Part shown: piece by piece, positions 9,274-17,614 of the stretch
Layout: each line of letters opens with the position of its first letter
Position numbering within the stretch: position 1 is the first letter of the stretch
DNA from: Sphingopyxis sp. JAI128
GTDB lineage: Bacteria > Pseudomonadota > Alphaproteobacteria > Sphingomonadales > Sphingomonadaceae
Reading direction: 5' to 3'
Length of the DNA stretch: 64,000 nt
Assembly: GCF_014207235.1 (NCBI RefSeq)
Contig: NZ_JACHDA010000001.1
Span: 372,001-436,000, forward strand
Made by a program: the position numbers and the translations under genes
Notes under the pieces: generated by a model
What the model was told of the DNA's origin: nothing
Databases searched by the model: none
Seen by the model: only the letters and a program-made list of their open reading frames with translations

Positions 9274-9741
9274 ATGACTTCTGCCCGCCGCGCGTTTTTC
9301 GCCCTCGCCGCCTTTTCCGCCATCATAGGCACCGCGCACGCGGCAAACCCGGTGATGTTCCGCGATGCGGGCTGCGGCTGCTGTCTCAAATGGCTCGAAC
9401 AGGTGAAGGCGTCGTTCGGGACGAAGGCGACCATCGTCAATTCGAAGGATATGGGCGCGGTCAAGGACAAACAGGGCGTGCCGCAGGCGCTCAGAAGCTG
9501 CCACACGGTGCTTGTCGGCGGCTATGTGATCGAAGGGCATGTCCCGGCAAAGGAGATCGCCCGCCTGCTCCGTGAAAATCCGAAGGGCGTGAAGGGTCTT
9601 GCAGTTGCCGGCATGCCGATAGGGTCGCCCGGCATGGAACATGGCGACCACCGCGAAGCCTATAAGGTCATGACCTTCGGCCCCGGCAGCCAGCGCGTCT
9701 ATGCGAGCTATGCCGCGAGCGGCGGCGCGCACGCGCACTGA
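9274..9741 (+). CDS. DUF411 protein, periplasmic, probable metal-binding
   Basis: The 155-residue precursor has a signal peptide ending near THAHA and then a DUF411 domain (PF04214). It begins VMFRDAGCGCCLKW, whose CGCC is the presumed metal site; DUF411 genes are often found with copper resistance genes. The C-terminus has further His residues. The ATG at 9274 is preceded by AAAAGG; an upstream in-frame codon at 9250 lacks a ribosome site. No other copper gene is adjacent. Confidence 0.85.
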   Translation: MTSARRAFFALAAFSAIIGTAHAANPVMFRDAGCGCCLKWLEQVKASFGTKATIVNSKDMGAVKDKQGVPQALRSCHTVLVGGYVIEGHVPAKEIARLLRENPKGVKGLAVAGMPIGSPGMEHGDHREAYKVMTFGPGSQRVYASYAASGGAHAH

Positions 9742-9757
9742 CCAAGGGCGCCGCGCA

Positions 9758-10630
9758 TCAGCCCAGCTCGGCCTTGAACAACTCGAGCATTCGCCCCCAC
9801 GCCTTTTCGGCCGCCGCTTCGTTGTAGGCGCGGCCGTCGGGCGGGCACCAGCCGTGCATAGCGCCTTCATAAACCTCGACCTCGTGCCAGTGCGGCGACG
9901 GCGCGAGGGCTCCCTTAAGCAAAACCTTCTCGTTGGGCGCTTCCTTGTCGTCATTTTCGGCGATCGCGAACAGATAACCCGCGTTGGTATCGCCGATCAG
10001 CAGGTGCGGACTGTCCGGCTTGTCCGTCGCAACGCCGCCACCGTGAAAGCTCGCCGCGGCGCCGACGCGGTTCGGGCGCAGCGCCGCGGTATAGATCGTC
10101 ATCGCGCCGCCCATGCAATAACCGGTGGTGCCGATCCGCCGCTTCGTATCGACTTCGGGCTGCGCATCGAGAAACGCAAGATGCGCTTTCGCGTCGACCT
10201 CGACCGGCGCCCGCGTGAGCTGTTTCAGATAACCGAACAGTTTCTCGCGCACCTCGGGATTGCCCCAGTCGTTCGCGGCATCGACGACCGGCGATTGCTG
10301 CCAGCGGTAGAAGGGATTGACGGTCAGCACCGCATAGCCCTCGCCCGCCAGCCGGTCGGCCATCTGGCGAAAGGCTGGACGCAGCCCGCGAATGTCGGGC
10401 CACACCAGCACGCCGGGATACTTGCCCTCGGCGGGCGCGACGAAATAGGCGTCGCATGTGCCGTCTTCGGTCCTGATCGCGACGTCGCGCCCCTTCACGG
10501 GCTTACCCGCCATCGCGCGCGCCGGCAGCGCCGCGATCAACGCGCCGGCCCCCGCCAGCGCGGTAAAGCTGCGCCGCGCAACGGGCATTCCGGCACGGTC
10601 GAGGTCGGCTTCGGTATTTTCGGTGCACAT
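9758..10630 (-). CDS. Dienelactone hydrolase family protein, exported
   Basis: An alpha/beta hydrolase of 290 residues. Residues 19-41 form a Tat-like signal (RRSFTAL then a hydrophobic run ending PARAMA), so the protein is probably periplasmic. The nucleophile elbow is GYCMGG (Cys nucleophile, as in dienelactone hydrolases) and the catalytic histidine is in GAMHGWC. AAGGAG lies 7 nt before the ATG at 10630, supporting this start. It is probably a general carboxymethylenebutenolidase-like hydrolase rather than part of an aromatic pathway, since no pathway genes adjoin. Confidence 0.85.
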   Translation of the reverse strand: MCTENTEADLDRAGMPVARRSFTALAGAGALIAALPARAMAGKPVKGRDVAIRTEDGTCDAYFVAPAEGKYPGVLVWPDIRGLRPAFRQMADRLAGEGYAVLTVNPFYRWQQSPVVDAANDWGNPEVREKLFGYLKQLTRAPVEVDAKAHLAFLDAQPEVDTKRRIGTTGYCMGGAMTIYTAALRPNRVGAAASFHGGGVATDKPDSPHLLIGDTNAGYLFAIAENDDKEAPNEKVLLKGALAPSPHWHEVEVYEGAMHGWCPPDGRAYNEAAAEKAWGRMLELFKAELG

Positions 10631-10703
10631 CGCTTCTCTCCTTGGGGCGCTTTTCGAAAGCCGCAGAAAACTACTTATCTTCCTTATAGTTACTATCTTT
10701 TGG

Positions 10704-10719
10704 CCGGTTCGCTAACCGG
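10704..10719. repeat. Perfect inverted repeat (6-bp arms, 4-bp loop)
   Basis: CCGGTT and AACCGG flank CGCT in a relatively AT-rich stretch upstream of the dienelactone hydrolase gene. It is not followed by a T-run on either strand, so it is more like an operator or small hairpin than a terminator. Confidence 0.4.
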
Positions 10720-11140
10720 GTTTCCGACCCGAAGCTAATCCAGCGCTCCAGGGTAAAACAGCAAAATTTTGGAAGAGCGACGATGGGCAGCATCGCTGTG
10801 TGCTAGCGAACGGAGGGCGCTTCTATGTTGATCGTCGCCGACGGGATCTCGGCGCGAGAGATTATTTTCCCCACGAACGCACCTATTACTTCCTGTCGGG
10901 CAATCCCGAAAAACAGCAGCAAGCGCCGGGATATTATCTCGACACGCGCGGCGGCTCGCCCACGCCCCCAACGGGCGAGCGCGCGCTTCCCGCCGGCTAT
11001 GAAGGGGCGGTATTCGACCGCATCCTGCATGCGCGCGCAGCGGAATTTTCGAGTTCCGCATCGACCAGGCCAACCGACTGCGCGAGCGCGACGAGAGGAA
11101 TAATATGCTGCGAATGCGATATGCGACCGTCCGGCCCTAG
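10716..11140 (+). pseudogene. Frameshifted gene of unknown family
   Basis: The stretch between the dienelactone hydrolase and HAD genes has protein-like coding in two consecutive plus frames. The first reads FWKSDDGQHRCVLANGG ... YFPHERTYYFLSGNPEKQ ... GYEGAVFDRILHARAAEF. At a TTTT run (11046-11049) the sense continues one frame over as FEFRIDQANRLRERDER and stops at 11138-11140. Adding a single T restores one frame of about 113-140 residues. No convincing start codon is seen apart from an in-frame GTG at 10800. The family is not recognised; a real decayed gene or a sequencing deletion are both possible. Confidence 0.4.
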
Positions 11141-11162
11141 GTTTCGTGCGATGTCGGCGTCG

Positions 11163-11834
11163 TCAGGCGCGGTGGAACGCGAGCGCGCGCACGGCTTCGT
11201 AATCCGGGGCAACATGATGCACCCCGACGCCGCGCAGCATCTCGCCATGGCCTGCGCGATCGACGATATGCCCCGCGCCGCAGAAGCCGACGACGGTCAT
11301 CCCCGCCGCAAGCGCCGCGCGCGCGCCGGTCGGCGAATCCTCGATCGCGAGGCACCCGGCGGGATCGACGCCGAGCCCCCTTGCCGCTGCAAGATAGATG
11401 TCGGGATGGGGCTTGCCGCGCTCCCAGCCGTCGGCGCTGTAGATATGCATCCCGAAATGATGGCGGAGGCCGAACAACCCAAGCGCCCAATCGATATATT
11501 CGGCGCGGCTGGAAGATGCGATTGCGCGCGGCAGCGCGCCCAGCGTGTCGAGAAAGGCGGGAGCCCCGGGGACGGCATCGAACCCTTCCATGAAGCGCGC
11601 CCGCGCGCGGGTGCGGTGCGTCTCGCGAAAATCGGCGGGTAGCGGCCGCCCGAAGCGCGCCTCGATCCGCCGCTGCGTCTCCTGCCAATTATGACCGTAA
11701 TAGTCGCGCAGGCATTCCTCATAGGTCGCGGGCATCCCCGCCGCGGTCAGGCTTTCGGCGAGCGACAGGTTCGCTCGCACCTCGCTGTCGGCGATCACGC
11801 CGTCGAAATCGAAGATGATGGCCGCAGGGGTCAT
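11163..11834 (-). CDS. HAD-superfamily phosphatase, beta-phosphoglucomutase-like subgroup
   Basis: A 223-residue haloacid dehalogenase hydrolase. Motif I is FDFDGVIADS (residues 8-17) with the nucleophile and general-acid aspartates. The SSSRAEYI serine is motif II, KPHPDIYLAAA the lysine motif and IEDSPTGARAALAAG motif III/IV. The helical cap between residues 20 and 85 places it with YniC/PGMB-like sugar-phosphate phosphatases. Its substrate is not predictable. Confidence 0.88.
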   Translation of the reverse strand: MTPAAIIFDFDGVIADSEVRANLSLAESLTAAGMPATYEECLRDYYGHNWQETQRRIEARFGRPLPADFRETHRTRARARFMEGFDAVPGAPAFLDTLGALPRAIASSSRAEYIDWALGLFGLRHHFGMHIYSADGWERGKPHPDIYLAAARGLGVDPAGCLAIEDSPTGARAALAAGMTVVGFCGAGHIVDRAGHGEMLRGVGVHHVAPDYEAVRALAFHRA

Positions 11835-11894
11835 AGGAATCGCAGTATATTCATATTTGGCGCTTACGGCTTCACCGTGTCAGGAGACAACATC

Positions 11895-12083
11895 ATGAAA
11901 TTCATTTCCTTGCATTCGCGCGGCGGCAATTATCTCGTCGTCGCCCAAAATGTCGCCTGGCTCCGCGCCGCCGAAAATGGGCAAACGCAGGTCGGGATGG
12001 TTGGCAGTTCCCCACTGCTCGTATCGGGCGAAATCGACGATGTCGCTGCGTCGATTCTGGCCCAGGCGAACGCGGCAGTATAG
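11895..12083 (+). CDS. Small conserved protein, FlbD-like fold (62 aa)
   Basis: ATG at 11895 with AGGAGA 7 nt upstream. The 62 residues read MKFISLHSRGGNYLVVAQNV, then WLR...GQT.VGMVGSSPLLVSGEIDDVA. The pattern of short beta strands ending in an amphipathic helix resembles the FlbD/YlzI-type small proteins, though no flagellar gene is nearby. Function unknown; the resemblance is from pattern only. Confidence 0.65.
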   Translation: MKFISLHSRGGNYLVVAQNVAWLRAAENGQTQVGMVGSSPLLVSGEIDDVAASILAQANAAV

Positions 12084-12102
12084 CGCGCCCGTAACCGGCG
12101 TC

Positions 12103-12519
12103 TCACGATCGCATGACGCCGGCATCGCGCGCATACTCCCACGCCCCCTCACCCGACCAGCCACGCCCGTCGGGAAAAACGAGCCGGAGTCCGTGGAGCC
12201 GCGCGGGCGCGAAGAGGCGCATGTTGACGCCCATCAGGTCGATAGCCCCACCCGTGCGCTCGATCAGCCCCTCGGTCGCTGACCAATGGGTCGAGCATCC
12301 GCAATTGGCGCAGAAATGCAGGTCCGAATTGGGATTCGCCCGGTCGGCACGATTATAGGTACGGGTCGGCCCTTCGATCACCACATCTTTGGGCGAATAA
12401 TAGGCCCAGAGGATGCCGTGCGAAAAACAGAGCGAGCAATTGCATTCGGCAAGCTCCTCTGGTGCCTTGGCAAGGCGAACCGAGACGGCGCCGCAGTGAC
12501 AGGACGCTTCCCAGATCAC
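12103..12519 (-). CDS. GFA-family (glutathione-dependent formaldehyde-activating enzyme-like) protein
   Basis: A 138-residue zinc protein of the GFA/CENP-V fold: SCHCGAV near the N-terminus, CNCSLC at about 27-32 and FCANCGCSTHW at about 70. These cysteine pairs bind structural and catalytic zinc. The GTG start at 12519 overlaps the glmS stop by 4 nt, so it is probably translated from the glmS message. True glutathione-formaldehyde activity is doubtful for most family members. Confidence 0.85.
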   Translation of the reverse strand: MIWEASCHCGAVSVRLAKAPEELAECNCSLCFSHGILWAYYSPKDVVIEGPTRTYNRADRANPNSDLHFCANCGCSTHWSATEGLIERTGGAIDLMGVNMRLFAPARLHGLRLVFPDGRGWSGEGAWEYARDAGVMRS

Positions 12520-14339
12520 TCCACCGTCACCGATTTCGCGAGGTTCCGCGGCTGGTCGACGTCGGTTCCCTTGGCGACCGCGACATGATAAGCCAAGAGC
12601 TGCACCGGCACCGCGTATACCAACGGTGCGATCAGCGGGTGGACCTTGGGCATTTCGATGGTCGCCATGCAGCCGTCGCCGGCGTCGGCGAGTCCTTCGG
12701 CGTCGCTGATCAGCACCACCTTGCCGCCGCGTGCCATGACTTCCTGCATGTTGCTGACGGTCTTTTCAAACAGCGGCCCGCTGGGCGCGAGAACGATTAC
12801 CGGCACCGCCTCGTCGATCAGCGCGATCGGGCCGTGCTTCATCTCGCCCGAGGCATAGCCTTCGGCGTGGATGTAGGAGATTTCCTTGAGTTTGAGCGCG
12901 CCCTCGAGCGCCAGTGGATAATCGGGGCCGCGGCCGAGGTAGAGCACGTCGCGCGCGGGGGCGACGAGGTGCGCCATCGCGGCGATGTCCTCGTCATGGC
13001 CGAGCGCGGCATTGAGCGCAGCAGGCGCCTCGATCAGATGCTTGACGATCTCGCGCTCATCCTCTGCGCTGAGCTTGCCCTTTTTGAGCGCGAGGTGCGC
13101 GGCGAGCGCGGCGAGCACTGCGAGCTGGCAGGTGAAGGCCTTGGTCGAGGCGACGCCGATTTCGGGGCCCGCGTGCGTCGGGAGCAACAGGTCGGCCTCG
13201 CGCGCCATGCTGCTCGTCGGAACATTGACGACGACTGCGATCGTCTGCCCGTTCGCCTTGCAGTGGCGAAGTGCCGCGAGCGTGTCCGCAGTCTCGCCCG
13301 ACTGCGAGATGAAGAGCGCGAGTCCGCCGGGTTGCAGCACCGGGTCGCGATAACGGAACTCCGACGCGACATCGATGTCAACGGGCACGCGCGCAAAGGT
13401 CTCGAACCAATATTTGGCGACCATGCCGGCATAGAAGCTGGTGCCGCACGCGACGATGGTGATACGGTCGATGGTCGACAGGTCAAAGTCCATCTGCGGC
13501 AGCGCGACCGTCTGTTCGAGCGGGCGGATGTAGGAGGAGAGCGTCTGCGCGACCACCGTCGGCTGCTCGAAAATCTCCTTCTGCATGAAGTGGCGGTAAT
13601 TGCCCTTCTCGACCGCCGCGGCGGTCACGCCCGAGGTGGTGATCTCGCGGATCACTTCCTGGTTTTCGGCATCGTAGATCTGCGCGCCTTCGCGGGTGAT
13701 GACGACCCAGTCGCCTTCGTCGAGATAGGCGATCTTCTGCGTCAGCGGCGCAAGCGCCAAGGCGTCGCTACCGAGATAGGTCTCCCCCTCGCCATAGCCG
13801 ACGACGAGCGGCGAGCCAAGGCGGGCACCGATGAGGAGTCCGGGCTGCTCGCGGAAAGCAATGGCGAGCGCGAAGGCGCCGCGCAGTTGCGGCAGCACCG
13901 CCTTCACCGCATCCTGCGGCGACAGGCCCGCTTCGACCTGTTCGGATACGAGATGCGCGACGACCTCGGTGTCGGTCTCGCTCTCGAATTTGCGCCCGCG
14001 CGCTTGCAGCGCCTCGCGCAGGGGCTTGAAATTCTCGATGATACCGTTGTGAACGAGCGCAACCTCGTTCGTCGCATGCGGATGCGCATTGCTCGTCGTC
14101 GGCGCGCCGTGGGTCGCCCAGCGCGTGTGCGCGATGCCGACGGTGCCGGGCGCGGGATTGCCGGCGAGTTCCTTGACCAAATTGTGGAGCTTGCCCTCGG
14201 CGCGGCGGCGGATCAGCCGGTCGCCCTCGACCGTGCATACGCCCGCCGAGTCATAGCCGCGATATTCCATACGCCTGAGGCCATCGACCAGCCGGTCTGC
14301 CACCTGATCCTCGCCGATGATTCCGATAATTCCGCACAT
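12516..14339 (-). CDS. glmS: Glutamine--fructose-6-phosphate aminotransferase (isomerizing)
   Basis: Makes glucosamine-6-phosphate from fructose-6-phosphate and glutamine, the first step to UDP-GlcNAc. The protein has 607 residues. It starts MCGIIGI with the catalytic Cys2 of the glutaminase domain, contains HTRWATHG and two SIS sugar-isomerase domains, and ends in the usual KSVTVE. The open frame continues upstream to 14615, but Cys2 must follow the initiator Met, which fixes the start at 14339. The gene begins 17 nt after the PIN toxin stop; the GFA gene follows with overlap. Confidence 0.97.
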   Translation of the reverse strand: MCGIIGIIGEDQVADRLVDGLRRMEYRGYDSAGVCTVEGDRLIRRRAEGKLHNLVKELAGNPAPGTVGIAHTRWATHGAPTTSNAHPHATNEVALVHNGIIENFKPLREALQARGRKFESETDTEVVAHLVSEQVEAGLSPQDAVKAVLPQLRGAFALAIAFREQPGLLIGARLGSPLVVGYGEGETYLGSDALALAPLTQKIAYLDEGDWVVITREGAQIYDAENQEVIREITTSGVTAAAVEKGNYRHFMQKEIFEQPTVVAQTLSSYIRPLEQTVALPQMDFDLSTIDRITIVACGTSFYAGMVAKYWFETFARVPVDIDVASEFRYRDPVLQPGGLALFISQSGETADTLAALRHCKANGQTIAVVVNVPTSSMAREADLLLPTHAGPEIGVASTKAFTCQLAVLAALAAHLALKKGKLSAEDEREIVKHLIEAPAALNAALGHDEDIAAMAHLVAPARDVLYLGRGPDYPLALEGALKLKEISYIHAEGYASGEMKHGPIALIDEAVPVIVLAPSGPLFEKTVSNMQEVMARGGKVVLISDAEGLADAGDGCMATIEMPKVHPLIAPLVYAVPVQLLAYHVAVAKGTDVDQPRNLAKSVTVE

Positions 14340-14356
14340 GGGGCCTATGCCTTCTT

Positions 14357-14734
14357 CTAGAGCGTGTAAGGAACGCGGATACCCGGCATTGCCGCCGGAA
14401 AATCCTTGATATTTCGGGTCACGAGAACGCGTCCGCGCGTCAGCGCGGTCGCCAATATGACGGCGTCCATCGCCTTCAACCGTGGCCTTTCCCGCCTCAA
14501 CGCGGCAGCGCGCTCGCCGATTTCGGCATCGATTTCGTCGACGCCGAACCCCGCCAAAAGCATTTCGACCCGGCGAAGACCGTTGCCTTCGCCTTTGGAC
14601 ATGACCTCGATCCACACGGCGCGACTAATCCATACACGACCTCTTTGCGCTGCACGCTCAAGCTCCGCACGCGCTTGCGGAAACCCCCTGAGCAGGTCGA
14701 TCAGGATATTGCTGTCGAAAGCGAAGCCGCTCAC
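14357..14734 (-). CDS. vapC: PIN-domain ribonuclease toxin, VapC-like
   Basis: The 125-residue PIN domain carries the acidic metal-binding set: D7 (FAFDSNILID), E43 (WIEVMSKGEG), D90 (AMDAVILATA) and D111 (NIKDF). VapC toxins cut tRNA or rRNA. The start overlaps the stop of the upstream RHH antitoxin by 4 nt (ATGA), the classical toxin-antitoxin layout. glmS begins 17 nt downstream. Confidence 0.92.
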   Translation of the reverse strand: MSGFAFDSNILIDLLRGFPQARAELERAAQRGRVWISRAVWIEVMSKGEGNGLRRVEMLLAGFGVDEIDAEIGERAAALRRERPRLKAMDAVILATALTRGRVLVTRNIKDFPAAMPGIRVPYTL

Positions 14735-15165
14735 TTCTTCCGACGCTTCTTCGGCTTCATTTTCGGACTGCTGTCGGAGAATAGCTCGAGGGCCCTGTCC
14801 AGCCCGGGATAGCCTTCACCCAATTTCATGCCTTGCGTGGCCAGCCACGCTTTATGAAGTTCGTGCTCGCGATCGTCCTGCTCGTCGAATAGATCGGGAA
14901 ACTCGGCACGAACTTCGGGATAATCCGGGTCCCAGGGGCGGGTGGACCCCGCCCGCTCGCGGCGCTGCCATTCGACAGAATCACCGATATCCGTCCGATC
15001 CTTCCACGCCCCGAATCCCGCCTCGATCCAATCCAATGGCGCCTGGGGACGATAGGCAGATACGGCATCGCGCAGAACCGCCGCGCGTGACTTGCCTTGT
15101 TCGACCGCAAGCTGGTCGAGCCATTTGATGTCCTCGTCGGGCAGGTCGGCCAATATTCGTGTCAT
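14731..15165 (-). CDS. Ribbon-helix-helix antitoxin of the PIN toxin
   Basis: The N-terminal 45 residues (ILADLPDEDIKWLDQLAVEQGKSRAAVLRDAV) form a ribbon-helix-helix DNA-binding domain of CopG/Arc type. The long acidic tail (residues 50-144, ending KMKPKKRRKK) presumably wraps the PIN toxin. At 144 residues it is longer than common VapB proteins, with an extra basic C-terminus. ATG at 15165 has no visible Shine-Dalgarno; the predicted promoter would start transcription almost at the ATG, so the message may be leaderless. Confidence 0.85.
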   Translation of the reverse strand: MTRILADLPDEDIKWLDQLAVEQGKSRAAVLRDAVSAYRPQAPLDWIEAGFGAWKDRTDIGDSVEWQRRERAGSTRPWDPDYPEVRAEFPDLFDEQDDREHELHKAWLATQGMKLGEGYPGLDRALELFSDSSPKMKPKKRRKK

Positions 15166-15172
15166 TGATATA

Positions 15173-15200
15173 CTGATATCATATCATGATATCATGTCAA
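15173..15200 (-). promoter_or_regulatory. Promoter and tandem palindromic operator of the toxin-antitoxin pair
   Basis: Two copies of the perfect palindrome TGATATCA lie at 15174-15181 and 15187-15194, 13 bp apart, with a partial third copy at 15166-15173. They are embedded in a promoter read on the minus strand: -35 TTGACA (15200-15195), 16-nt spacer, -10 TATCAG (15178-15173). Tandem short palindromes are how RHH repressors bind DNA, so autorepression by the antitoxin is likely. Confidence 0.7.
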
Positions 15201-15203
15201 TCC

Positions 15204-15518
15204 TCACGCCCGCCCGAAATTGCGGTCTACGAAGATCATGGCGAACTGCACGGGATCGGCGGGTTCGCCATTACCCGCTTCGAAGCGCGCCTTGCCCTCG
15301 TCCCAGATGCGCCGGATCTGCGCGGCCAGGTCGGCCGGGAATTTCATCTGCTGCTCGACGATCTGCGGCCAGCTGCCCTTGATGCCGAAGCTTTTTTCGA
15401 GGCTGGGGACCATCGCCTTGCAATATGTATCGGTCGCCTCGTCGAGATGGCCGATCGCGCGCAGAACCCACGCATCGACGAAGCGCAGGAAGGGCTTCTC
15501 GGTGTAGCGGTCGCTCAT
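15204..15518 (-). CDS. Conserved hypothetical protein (104 aa)
   Basis: Small soluble protein (RFVDAWVLRAIGHLDEATDT..., MKFPADLAAQIRRIWDEG, QFAMIFVDRNF) with no recognised domain, probably all-helical. Its start overlaps the glmU stop by 4 nt, so it is co-translated with glmU. It ends just upstream of the toxin-antitoxin promoter. Confidence 0.75.
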   Translation of the reverse strand: MSDRYTEKPFLRFVDAWVLRAIGHLDEATDTYCKAMVPSLEKSFGIKGSWPQIVEQQMKFPADLAAQIRRIWDEGKARFEAGNGEPADPVQFAMIFVDRNFGRA

Positions 15519-16867
15519 TTCTTCTGCTCGGCCTTCTTCTTGCGCATCGTGTCGTGGAAGCGGTCGGCCCAGCCGGGCTTCACCGACTGTTCGGCGCGAA
15601 CGAGGCGAAGTTCGCCGTCCATCACGTCGCGCGTCACCGTGCTGCCCGCCGCGACGATCGCGTCGGCGCCGATCTTCACCGGCGCGACCAGCGCGCTGTT
15701 CGATCCGATGAAGGCGCGCGGGCCGATCACCGTCTGATATTTGAAATAGCCGTCATAATTGCAGGTAATCGTCCCCGCGCCGATGTTCGCGCCCGCGCCG
15801 ACCGTGGCATCGCCGATATAGGACAGATGGTTCGCCTTCGCGCCCTTGCCGAGGGTGGCCTTCTTCACCTCGACGAAATTGCCGACCTTGGCCTTTTCCT
15901 CTAGCACCGCGCCGGGGCGCAGCCGGGCATAGGGGCCGACCTCGCAGCCCGCGCCGACGCGGGCGCCCTCGATATGGCTGAAGCCGCGGATCGTCGCGCC
16001 TTCGCCGACGATTACGCCGGGGCCGAAAAACACGTGGGGTTCGACCGTCACGTCGCGGCCGAGCGCGGTATCCCACGAGAACCAGACCGTTTCGGGCGCC
16101 TTCAGCGACACGCCCTCGGCCATCGCCTCCTCGCGCCTGAACGCCTGCCACTGCGCCTCGGCGGCGGCGAGTTCGGCTCGGCTGTTGATCCCAGCGACTT
16201 CGGCGGCGCCGGTCTCGATTACGGCGACGCGCCCGCCTTCGGCAATCGCGCCCGTCGCCACGTCGGGGAGATAATATTCGCCCTGCGCATTGTCGTTGCC
16301 GACCGCTTCGAGCAGACGCCACATGTCCGCCGCTCCAGCGACGATGACGCCCGAATTGCAAAGGTCCACCGCACGCTCGGCCGCCGACGCATCCTTATAC
16401 TCGACCATTTTGCGGACGGTGCCGTCGGCATCGGCGATGATCCGGCCATAGGCCCCCGCGTTGGCCGGCCGAAAGCCGAGCACGGCGACCGATGCGCCAC
16501 CCTCGAGCGCGCCGCAGAGACGCAATATGGTGTCGGCGGTGAGCATCGGGCAGTCGCCGAAGCAAACGAGGACGATCCCGTCGAAACCGGCCAAAGCGCC
16601 CTTCGCCTGGAGCGCTGCGTGCGCGGTTCCGAGCTGCGGATCCTGCACCGCAACGACCGCGCCGGTGCCGGCGAGCGCCGCTTCGACCTGTTCGCGCTTG
16701 TCGCCGACGACGACCACCGTCGCGGCGGGGCGCAGTTGCCCAAGCCCCCCCAGCAAATGCAACAGCATCGGCCGCCCGGCGATCGGGTGCAGGACCTTGT
16801 GCAGGTCGGACTTCATGCGGGTTCCCTTGCCCGCGGCAAGGACGATGGCGGCAATCGGACTGGTCAT
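15515..16867 (-). CDS. glmU: Bifunctional N-acetylglucosamine-1-phosphate uridyltransferase / glucosamine-1-phosphate acetyltransferase
   Basis: Makes UDP-GlcNAc for peptidoglycan and lipopolysaccharide. The N-terminal pyrophosphorylase domain has LAAGKGTRMKS (about 8-18). The C-terminal left-handed beta-helix has hexapeptide repeats (KVGNFVEVKKATLGKGAKA... NIGAGTITCNYDG), with the catalytic His in the KANHLSYIGD region. 450 residues from the ATG at 16867, preceded by GGGA; a second ATG four codons upstream (16879) is possible. Confidence 0.96.
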   Translation of the reverse strand: MTSPIAAIVLAAGKGTRMKSDLHKVLHPIAGRPMLLHLLGGLGQLRPAATVVVVGDKREQVEAALAGTGAVVAVQDPQLGTAHAALQAKGALAGFDGIVLVCFGDCPMLTADTILRLCGALEGGASVAVLGFRPANAGAYGRIIADADGTVRKMVEYKDASAAERAVDLCNSGVIVAGAADMWRLLEAVGNDNAQGEYYLPDVATGAIAEGGRVAVIETGAAEVAGINSRAELAAAEAQWQAFRREEAMAEGVSLKAPETVWFSWDTALGRDVTVEPHVFFGPGVIVGEGATIRGFSHIEGARVGAGCEVGPYARLRPGAVLEEKAKVGNFVEVKKATLGKGAKANHLSYIGDATVGAGANIGAGTITCNYDGYFKYQTVIGPRAFIGSNSALVAPVKIGADAIVAAGSTVTRDVMDGELRLVRAEQSVKPGWADRFHDTMRKKKAEQKK

Positions 16868-16926
16868 GCGCGATCCCATGCCAGCAAATCATTGCAGTTG
16901 CCAGCACATCGCGCCATGCGGAGCCG

Positions 16927-17595
16927 ATGGACGGATTTCCTTTCGCGACCGTTGGCTTCGACCTGGACGGCACGTTGCTCGACACGCTCGGCGACCTTGC
17001 GGCCGCGGTGAACCATGTGCTGGCGACGATCGACCGCGCGCCGCTGAGTGCGGACGCGGTTCGCCCGCTGGTGGGCCTCGGCACGACGCACCTGCTTGAA
17101 GGCGCGCTCGCCGCAACGGGAGGCATCCCGCAGGACGATGTGCCCCGGCTCCTGCACGAATTGCTTGCCTATTATGAAGCGCATATCGCCGTGCGCAGCC
17201 GGCCCTTTCCCGGCCTCATCGCCGCGCTCGACCGGCTTGATACGATGGGGGTGCGCACTGCGGTCGTCACGAACAAGCTCGAGCGCCTCGCGCGCCAGCT
17301 TCTGGGCGAATTGGGGCTCGCCGACCGGATGGCGACGATCATCGGCGGCGATACGTTGGGACCGGGAAAGGCCAAGCCGTCGCCCGCGCCCGTCCGCGCG
17401 ATGATCGAGCGGTGCGGCGGCGGTCGCGCAGCGCTGATCGGCGACAGCATCTTCGACGTCGAAGCCGCGCGCGGTGCGGGGGCGACGAGCGTGCTGGTCA
17501 GTTTCGGCTTCCTGCATCGCCCCGCGGCCGAGCATGGCGCCGATCATATCATCGATCATTTCGACGAACTGGTCCCGTTGCTCGCGACATTGTGA
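16927..17595 (+). CDS. gph: Phosphoglycolate phosphatase-like HAD hydrolase
   Basis: A 222-residue HAD phosphatase: motif I FDLDGTLLDT (11-20), motif II VVTNKLERLA, the lysine in GPGKAKPSPAP and the acidic motif LIGDSIFDVEAARGAG. Length and the small helical cap fit Gph, which removes 2-phosphoglycolate formed during DNA repair. It is divergent from glmU, a neighbourhood common in sphingomonads. A close paralogue such as a pyrophosphatase PpaX cannot be excluded. Confidence 0.85.
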   Translation: MDGFPFATVGFDLDGTLLDTLGDLAAAVNHVLATIDRAPLSADAVRPLVGLGTTHLLEGALAATGGIPQDDVPRLLHELLAYYEAHIAVRSRPFPGLIAALDRLDTMGVRTAVVTNKLERLARQLLGELGLADRMATIIGGDTLGPGKAKPSPAPVRAMIERCGGGRAALIGDSIFDVEAARGAGATSVLVSFGFLHRPAAEHGADHIIDHFDELVPLLATL

Positions 17596-17614
17596 CCCTT
17601 GGCGAAAGCCAGGG

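Noticed and set aside
7398-9506. 702-codon minus-strand open frame across the LysE and aldo-keto reductase genes
   Set aside because: It is antisense to two clearly recognised genes and has no start signal or domain of its own.
15166-15203. CRISPR-like or phage attachment interpretation of the TGATATCA repeats
   Set aside because: Only two copies in a promoter upstream of an RHH antitoxin; an operator is the simpler reading.
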